From contig JABDKS010000093.1 in NCBI GenBank assembly GCA_013002105.1, positions 1-12,548 on the forward strand: a stretch of DNA of 12,548 bases, written 5' to 3'. The notes under the pieces are model-generated. The model was not told where the DNA came from. It worked only from the letters and a program-made list of their open reading frames with translations, and made no database searches. Shown in pieces: positions 7,863 to 12,548 of this stretch (position 1 is its first letter; the number at the start of each line of letters is the position of its first letter). This stretch comes from Pirellulaceae bacterium. GTDB lineage: Bacteria > Planctomycetota > Planctomycetia > Pirellulales > Pirellulaceae. A program made the translations under genes and the position numbers.

Positions 7863-8975
7863 ATGCCATCTTCAAAACTCCGCCGCCAAATTGCTTGGGA
7901 GGCGGCTCGTTTGATGTACTCGCGCGAAGTCGGCGAGTACTACCAGGCCAAGCAAAAAGCGGCTCGCCGCATTTACAAAGGCTGGATCAAGCCGGCGGAT
8001 CTGCCGACCAACGCGGAGATTCGCGACCAGGTCCAACTATTGAGTCGATTATACGAAGAGCAAGATTCGCAGCAGGGTCGATTGTTGGAAATGCGTCTGC
8101 GAGCTGCCTGGTGGCTCCAACGTTTGTCTCAATTTCATCCGCGTTTGATCGGCAGCGTGCTCAACGGCTCCATTCGCGAAGGATCCGATATCGATATTCA
8201 TGCTTTCGCTGCCAACCCCCACTCGATTTGCAATGTGTTGGATGATCTGGGGGCAGGATACGAGCTAGAACGAAAACGCATTCGCAAAGACGGCGAAGCG
8301 CGTGTTTACACACACGTTCATGTGCGAGACGACTTCCCAGTCGAAGTGACGGTGTACGAACCATCGTTGCTTGGATTTCGTTTTCGCAGTTCGATTACCG
8401 GAAAGCCGATCGAGCGTGCCAGCCTGTCGCAGTTGGAGCGGTTGATCGTCATGGAACATGACATCGATCCGGCTCAACAAGCAAGTCGGCTGTCGGAGAT
8501 GGATACGCGTCCCGATCGATTTGCCGTCTTTCTGTCGCTGCTGGTACCCCTTGAAAACGTCCGGCAAAATCTGAAATACCATCCCGAAGGCGATGCGTTG
8601 TTTCACAGCATGCAGGTTTATGGGTTGGCGAAAGACGAGATGCCATACGATGAAGATTTCTTGCTTGCGGCATTGTTGCACGATGTAGGCAAAGCGATTG
8701 ACCCAGATGATCATGTGGCGGCCGCTCTGGAGGCGCTCGAAGGTTTCCTTTCGGAGCGAACCGGATGGTTGATCGCTCATCATATGGAAACGCACAAGAT
8801 TCACGATCGCACGATCGGGGCTCGACGTCGTAAGCGGCTCGTGGAGCATCCCTGGTATGACGATTTGATCCTGCTGGGCGAATGCGACCGCGAGGGTCGG
8901 ATTCCGGGCGCCGCGGTCGAGTCGCCCGAAGAGGCACTCGATTACATCGAACAAATCGAAGAGATGTTTGGGTGA
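7863..8975 (+). CDS. Nucleotidyltransferase-HD phosphohydrolase fusion protein
   Basis: A 370-residue cytoplasmic protein with three parts. Residues 1-85 are a basic helical region containing EAARLMY and YYQAKQKAARR. Residues 90-220 hold a polymerase-beta-type nucleotidyltransferase site: GSVLNGSIREGSDID (97-111) with Asp109 and Asp111, and a third carboxylate, probably Glu161 in VEVTVYE. Residues 245-345 hold an HD domain with His248, His273-Asp274 in LLHDVGK, a second histidine cluster at 306-314, and Asp342 in ECDREGR. All catalytic residues of both domains look intact. NTase plus HD is also the plan of GlnD and of some CCA-adding enzymes, and the HD tail recalls the latter, but the N-terminal sequence does not fit either. 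Substrate unknown. ATG 7863 is chosen over ATG 7833 because recognisable sequence begins with PSSKLRRQ; neither has a good ribosome-binding site. It converges with the MnmE-like gene. Confidence 0.85.
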   Translation: MPSSKLRRQIAWEAARLMYSREVGEYYQAKQKAARRIYKGWIKPADLPTNAEIRDQVQLLSRLYEEQDSQQGRLLEMRLRAAWWLQRLSQFHPRLIGSVLNGSIREGSDIDIHAFAANPHSICNVLDDLGAGYELERKRIRKDGEARVYTHVHVRDDFPVEVTVYEPSLLGFRFRSSITGKPIERASLSQLERLIVMEHDIDPAQQASRLSEMDTRPDRFAVFLSLLVPLENVRQNLKYHPEGDALFHSMQVYGLAKDEMPYDEDFLLAALLHDVGKAIDPDDHVAAALEALEGFLSERTGWLIAHHMETHKIHDRTIGARRRKRLVEHPWYDDLILLGECDREGRIPGAAVESPEEALDYIEQIEEMFG

Positions 8976-8995
8976 GCAAAGCCGTATGTCTACGA

Positions 8996-9023
8996 GCGGG
9001 CCGTCCCGACATTAATCGCCCGC
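8996..9023. repeat. Inverted repeat between convergent NTase-HD and MnmE-like genes
   Basis: GCGGGC (8996-9001) and GCCCGC (9018-9023) are perfect 6-bp arms with a 16-base loop, and an alternative shorter hairpin CGGG-CCGT-CCCG (8997-9008) shares the left arm. It fills most of the 53-bp space between the two stop codons. Its position suits a bidirectional transcription end, but no T-tract follows on either strand, so a classical intrinsic terminator is not supported. Confidence 0.3.
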
Positions 9024-9028
9024 ATCGG

Positions 9029-10279
9029 TCACTCGCGGATCTCAGGGGAGTGATTTCCCCAGAGCAACTCGGCCACGCGTTGACGCCGGGTCGATTCGTC
9101 GGTCGCAGATGCAATATCGCTCAGGCATCCCCGCTGCCGCTGTGTCAGCGGCAGTGCCGACCCCGGCTCAGCCCGATCGCCGACCAATGCATCGCAGATC
9201 GCTGCCATCAGCATGGCGACTCCTTGGCCGGTGGTAGCGACCGTGGCGAGCACCCCCGGTTGGCTAGAGTGGGTGTTCCGGCCTGGGGAGATCAAATCAG
9301 CCTTGTTCATGACGCGAATCGATTTCTTGCAGCGGCCGGCGAACAGCTCCGAATCTGCGATGACGTCGTCCGTCGCGGGCTCTTGAACCCAGATGACCAA
9401 ATCCGCCCTCTGGGTCGCCTCACGAGCCCGCAGGACGCCCTCTCGCTCGATCGCATCCTGGCTAGCGCGGATCCCCGCCGTATCGCTCAATCGAACGGGA
9501 ATCCCATCGATCACGGTCTCGGCGTGCAGGACATCACGCGTGGTGCCGGCGACGTCCATCGTGATACTGCGGTCATACCCGACGATCGCGTTGATCAGGC
9601 TACTTTTGCCAACGTTGGGCGGCCCCGCCATCACAACATCAAATCGATCCCCCAGATGTAGCCCCCAGTCGGCCCGTGAAAGAATATCGCGTGCCCCCAG
9701 CGTCACGTTTTCGGGCGACATCGAGCCGCTGAGCACGGCTTCACACCACTGTGCCAGCGCGCCGCGAACTTGATCGAGTGCCGCAGCTGCTGTGCGGGCG
9801 GTCAAGCAGTGCGAAAGCACTTGCTCGGCCTCGCGAATCGCCAAGGGTTGATCCCTTCGCCATGCATCATCGTGAGCGGCGACGACATCGATTCCCAATT
9901 GCCGCAGATCGTTCAAGATTCTGCTGGTAGCCGCCGTCCCGCCGTGACAGTGCACCTCGAGTTCCGACTCGCTGATCGGCAGGAGCACGACGGACTCGGC
10001 TGCCGTTTCACCCGGCAAATCACTTGCATTACGCTTCTCGACACCTCCCCAAGCACCATATCGGATTTGCCCCGGCGAAAGACGTCGCGCGGTCGCCGCA
10101 TGGAAACATTGGTTGACAGCCCAAGAGGCACGATCACCAGCGACACCGATGACAGCAATCGCAGATCGACCGGTACCAGTCAGCAGCGTCGCGACCGTAT
10201 CACGACCATCGTCGCTGGATCGTTGCGCATCGATCGGCAAATTGGTTTTGTTTGGATCTGGATTTTTCGGTAAAGACAT
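9029..10279 (-). CDS. mnmE: Divergent MnmE/TrmE-like GTPase
   Basis: A 416-residue GTPase of the MnmE family, whose standard members work with MnmG to modify U34 of certain tRNAs using a methylene-tetrahydrofolate carbon. The layout is right: an N-terminal beta-rich domain beginning DTVATLLTGTGRSAIAV, helical segments, and a central G domain with GPPNVGKSS (219-227), AGTTRD (244-249), DTAG (266-269) and NKAD (325-328), including the Asn222 expected to hold potassium. But it is abnormal for MnmE. The folate-binding SYTGED-like loop and the FTxRAFLNGK-like segment are replaced or missing, and the C-terminus stops at about residue 416 without the usual helical end and catalytic CIGK cysteine; only 53 bp separate it from the next gene. 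It may be a paralog with another job. I chose ATG 10279, preceded by GAGA, over the upstream GTG-type extension to 10366, which would overlap the next gene. Confidence 0.8.
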   Translation of the reverse strand: MSLPKNPDPNKTNLPIDAQRSSDDGRDTVATLLTGTGRSAIAVIGVAGDRASWAVNQCFHAATARRLSPGQIRYGAWGGVEKRNASDLPGETAAESVVLLPISESELEVHCHGGTAATSRILNDLRQLGIDVVAAHDDAWRRDQPLAIREAEQVLSHCLTARTAAAALDQVRGALAQWCEAVLSGSMSPENVTLGARDILSRADWGLHLGDRFDVVMAGPPNVGKSSLINAIVGYDRSITMDVAGTTRDVLHAETVIDGIPVRLSDTAGIRASQDAIEREGVLRAREATQRADLVIWVQEPATDDVIADSELFAGRCKKSIRVMNKADLISPGRNTHSSQPGVLATVATTGQGVAMLMAAICDALVGDRAEPGSALPLTQRQRGCLSDIASATDESTRRQRVAELLWGNHSPEIRE

Positions 10280-10357
10280 ATTCTCAGACTTAGATAAACT
10301 GTGGCCTCTGCATTGGATCCACTTCATTGATACTCGTCTATTTGTACCGTTCTGGTC

Positions 10358-11380
10358 ATGGCGCATAAAAAGCCAAATCTATCATCGATGAGCGACGAGC
10401 AACTGCTCGATACGCGGATTTGTGATTTGAAGCTTTCGATCCGCGACACGCCACTGCAAAACCGTATCTCGCAACTGTACCGCGAACTTGCCGATCGCGG
10501 TCTTCAGTTCAAACCACATTGCTGGCTCAGCGAAGATTGGTTTTCGCCCGATGGCATTCCAGGGATCGCGATCCCCTTTTACTTAGCCCACCCAAGACTG
10601 ATTCGGTTGGAACGCAAACAGCTCTTGGAAGTCGAGGGTGGGAATCACGAATGGTGCATGAAGATCCTGCGCCACGAAGCGGGCCATGCGATCGACACTG
10701 CATTTCGGCTTCGACGTAAAGCTCGGTATCGAGAGATGTTTGGGAAAGCCTCGGAAACTTACCCAGAATACTATCAGCCCAATCCATCGAGCCAGGATTA
10801 CGTGTTGCATTTAGAGATGTGGTACGCTCAGTCCCACCCGCTAGAAGACTTCGCCGAAACATTCGCCGTTTGGCTCCGTCCGGGATCGCGATGGCGAAGT
10901 CGCTACAAAGATTGGCCGGCGATCGAAAAACTGAGATGTGTTGATGAATTTATGAAATCGATTCAAGGCAAAAAACCAGTGGTGAATAGCCGTCAGCAGG
11001 TTGAACCACTATCCCGCGTGCGCAAGACACTTCGAACGCACTACCAGCGCAAACGCGCGCATTTCGGCATCGACTTTCCAAGTATCTACGACAAGGATTT
11101 GCGCAAGCTTTTTTCCGACAGCGCAGAAGTTTCTCGCAATGTAACTGCGGCGGCATTCTTGAGTCGCATCCGCAACGAACTGCGCCGCAGTGTTGCCCGA
11201 TGGACGGGCGAGTACAGTTACACGATCGACCAAGTCATCCAAGAGATGATCGAGCGGTGCCGCGAACTGAAACTCCGTTTGGGTAGCCCTGTGGAGGAAG
11301 CTAAACGTGATGCGATGATTTTGGTCGCGGTACGGACGACGCATTTCTTGCACGAAGGGCGGCATCGCGTAGCGGTATGA
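10358..11380 (+). CDS. Putative zinc-binding metallopeptidase (HEAGH, Peptidase_Mx-like)
   Basis: A 340-residue protein with no signal peptide or membrane segment, so probably cytoplasmic. The zincin motif HEAGH is at 106-110 (His106, Glu107, His110), and HPLEDFAETFAVWL at 160-173 supplies Glu163 or Glu167 as the likely third zinc ligand. The first half, with the DWFSPDGIPGIAIPFY and HPRLIRLE blocks, matches what I recall of the family called putative zinc-binding metallopeptidase. The second half (about 200-340) is highly charged, helical and not recognised. Its stop codon overlaps the start of the ATP-grasp gene as ATGA, so the two are translated together and probably work on the same compound. 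Start ATG 10358 lies 78 bp from the divergent mnmE-like start; ATG 10388 is an alternative. No strong ribosome-binding site is visible. The substrate is unknown. Confidence 0.85.
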   Translation: MAHKKPNLSSMSDEQLLDTRICDLKLSIRDTPLQNRISQLYRELADRGLQFKPHCWLSEDWFSPDGIPGIAIPFYLAHPRLIRLERKQLLEVEGGNHEWCMKILRHEAGHAIDTAFRLRRKARYREMFGKASETYPEYYQPNPSSQDYVLHLEMWYAQSHPLEDFAETFAVWLRPGSRWRSRYKDWPAIEKLRCVDEFMKSIQGKKPVVNSRQQVEPLSRVRKTLRTHYQRKRAHFGIDFPSIYDKDLRKLFSDSAEVSRNVTAAAFLSRIRNELRRSVARWTGEYSYTIDQVIQEMIERCRELKLRLGSPVEEAKRDAMILVAVRTTHFLHEGRHRVAV

Positions 11381-12405
11381 GCAAATTGCGAATCCTAGTG
11401 CTCGTGCGCGAAGGCCACGTGCCCCCCGAGACGCTCGACGGCGTCAGCGAAAAAGATCTGAATGCTTGGAAGGCAGAATTCGACGTCTGCGAAACGCTCC
11501 GCCGACTCGGTCATGAGATTTTGCCCATCGGCGTCTACGACGATCTGGCACCGATTCGTAATGCGCTGAAAGAATTTGACCCCAATATCACATTCATGAT
11601 GCTCGAGGAATTTCATGGTGTGGTCACCTATGATTTTGCCGTCATCAGTTATCTGGAATTGATGCAACAACCTTATACAGGCTGTAATCCACGCGGACTG
11701 CTGCTCAGCAAAGACAAAGCATTATCCAAGAAAGTGCTGACGTACCACCGAATTCCTACACCGCGTTTTTCGGTTTTCCCCAAAGGCAAAATCGTCTACC
11801 GGCCCAAGAAACTCTCGTTTCCACTGTTCGTAAAGTCGGTGGTCGAAGACGCGTCCTTTGGCATCTCCCAGGCCTCGATCGTCAACACCGATGACCAATT
11901 GGCCGAACGGGTCGCGTTCATCCACGACAAAACTGGCGACGATGCGATCGCCGAACAATACATCGAGGGACGAGAGCTTTACGTCGGTGTCTTGGGAAAC
12001 CAGCGGCTACGAACATTTCCAGCCTGGGAAATGGATTTTGGCAAGATGCCCGATGACACCGCGCGGATTGCCACCAGTACGGTGAAATGGAATCGAAGCT
12101 ACCAGGAAAAACATGGCATCACGACGCGCGCAGCGACCGACTTGGACGACGCGCTGAAGGAAAAAATCTCAAAGGTTTGTAAACGCGTCTATCGCGCGCT
12201 GAACATGAGCGGGTACGGGCGGATGGACTTGCGGCTGACTGCCAACGGCGACGTCTACGTCATCGAAGCCAACGCGAATCCGAATATCGAATATGGCGAA
12301 GACTTCGCTGAGTCCGCAGAAATCGCCGGCATCAGCTACGAAGCGCTTTTGCAACGCATTCTGAATCTGGGCTTGCGCTATAAAGCCGCTTGGATGCATG
12401 TGTGA
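11377..12405 (+). CDS. ATP-grasp ligase, D-Ala-D-Ala-ligase-like
   Basis: A 342-residue cytoplasmic ATP-grasp enzyme. Such enzymes activate a carboxylate as acyl phosphate and join it to an amine or another nucleophile. Residues 1-110 form the N-terminal Rossmann-like part; ATP-binding features are Lys114 in SKDKALSKKVL, Lys153 in PLFVKSVVEDASFG, and EQYIEGRELYVGVLGN (193-208); metal ligands are Asp284 in GYGRMDLR and Glu297 with Asn299/Asn301 in VIEANANPN. It resembles the D-Ala-D-Ala ligase C-terminal domain but also RimK-like peptide ligases. The N-terminal EEFHG (77-81) replaces the classical Ddl substrate loop motifs, so I do not call it Ddl. The ATGA overlap with the metallopeptidase gene argues for a joint pathway rather than peptidoglycan synthesis, and no mur genes are nearby. 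Amide ligase function is likely; the substrate is unknown. Confidence 0.88.
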   Translation: MSKLRILVLVREGHVPPETLDGVSEKDLNAWKAEFDVCETLRRLGHEILPIGVYDDLAPIRNALKEFDPNITFMMLEEFHGVVTYDFAVISYLELMQQPYTGCNPRGLLLSKDKALSKKVLTYHRIPTPRFSVFPKGKIVYRPKKLSFPLFVKSVVEDASFGISQASIVNTDDQLAERVAFIHDKTGDDAIAEQYIEGRELYVGVLGNQRLRTFPAWEMDFGKMPDDTARIATSTVKWNRSYQEKHGITTRAATDLDDALKEKISKVCKRVYRALNMSGYGRMDLRLTANGDVYVIEANANPNIEYGEDFAESAEIAGISYEALLQRILNLGLRYKAAWMHV

Positions 12406-12410
12406 AGTTC

Positions 12411-12431
12411 GCGCTAGCGAGCGTTTTGTTT
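12411..12431 (+). terminator. Candidate intrinsic terminator after the ATP-grasp gene
   Basis: Five bases after the stop codon, CGCT (12412-12415) pairs with AGCG (12420-12423) around a four-base loop, extended by one G-T pair, and is followed by TTTTGTTT. The stem is short but GC-rich and the T-tract is well placed, so it plausibly ends the metallopeptidase/ATP-grasp message. The same bases also contain the palindrome CGCTAGCG. Confidence 0.45.
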
Positions 12432-12521
12432 CACAATACAGACGGCCGGATGGATTCGTATCGCACGACATCGCCAGGCCGTTCGACGACGAAACAACCA
12501 CTGCCAAGCTGAAGATTCTCT

Positions 12522-12542
12522 CAGAATTCGCCCTGAATTCTG
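12522..12542. repeat. Perfect inverted repeat near the window end
   Basis: CAGAATTC and GAATTCTG are perfect 8-bp arms separated by the five bases GCCCT. No gene in view explains it. Together with the palindrome at 12412-12419 it brackets a stretch whose minus-strand reading ends like a protein tail, so it may belong to a dispersed repeat or to the regulatory region of a gene beyond the window. Confidence 0.45.
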
Positions 12543-12548
12543 CATCGG

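Noticed and set aside
8265..8954. Antisense open frame over the NTase-HD gene
   Set aside because: No motif; the plus-strand frame contains intact NTase and HD sites.
8882..9661. 259-codon plus-strand frame across the NTase-HD end and the MnmE-like gene
   Set aside because: It runs antisense through the MnmE-like GTPase region, whose minus-strand frame has all G motifs.
11377..12405. Calling the ATP-grasp gene ddl
   Set aside because: Only the ATP-binding core supports Ddl; the N-terminal substrate region differs, and the metallopeptidase partner suggests another substrate.

Overview
The window looks like chromosomal DNA of a planctomycete of the Rhodopirellula/Pirellulaceae type. This rests on the gene repertoire (a secreted arylsulfatase, a C25-like secreted protease, a HEAT plus VWA protein, an NTase-HD fusion, a metallopeptidase/ATP-grasp pair), moderate GC with many GATCG words, few classical Shine-Dalgarno sites and loosely packed short transcription units. 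It is an inference from family content; no rRNA or other marker gene is present. I see no tRNA, rRNA, CRISPR array, insertion sequence or phage gene.

Layout. 35-1360 (+): exported HEAT/VWA protein. 1338-3913 (-): pdxA (vitamin B6 synthesis) followed by a polytopic membrane protein whose start codon lies inside the pdxA stop region; the membrane gene converges on the VWA gene and overlaps its 3' end by 23 bp. 3914-4121: divergent intergenic region. 4122-5657 (+): exported C25 (gingipain-like) cysteine peptidase. 5807-7285 (+): exported sulfatase, followed after 7 bp by a cytosine deaminase of the yeast Fcy1 type (7293-7730), probably co-transcribed. 7863-8975 (+): cytoplasmic nucleotidyltransferase-HD fusion. 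9029-10279 (-): divergent MnmE-like GTPase lacking the usual C-terminal end. 10358-12405 (+): HEXXH metallopeptidase and a D-Ala-D-Ala-ligase-like ATP-grasp enzyme with ATGA overlap, followed by a small hairpin/T-rich terminator candidate. 12406-12548 contains two palindromes and a fragment that reads like the end of a minus-strand coding sequence or a dispersed repeat.

How genes may work together. pdxA and the membrane gene are translationally coupled, but no functional link is obvious. The protease and sulfatase are both exported and fit the planctomycete habit of degrading sulfated polymers and proteins. The deaminase belongs to pyrimidine salvage. The metallopeptidase/ATP-grasp pair is the best candidate for an undescribed system: one enzyme able to cut a peptide and one able to form an amide or peptide bond, made from one message, both without export signals. 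The NTase-HD fusion and the divergent MnmE-like GTPase are the other entries whose substrates are open.
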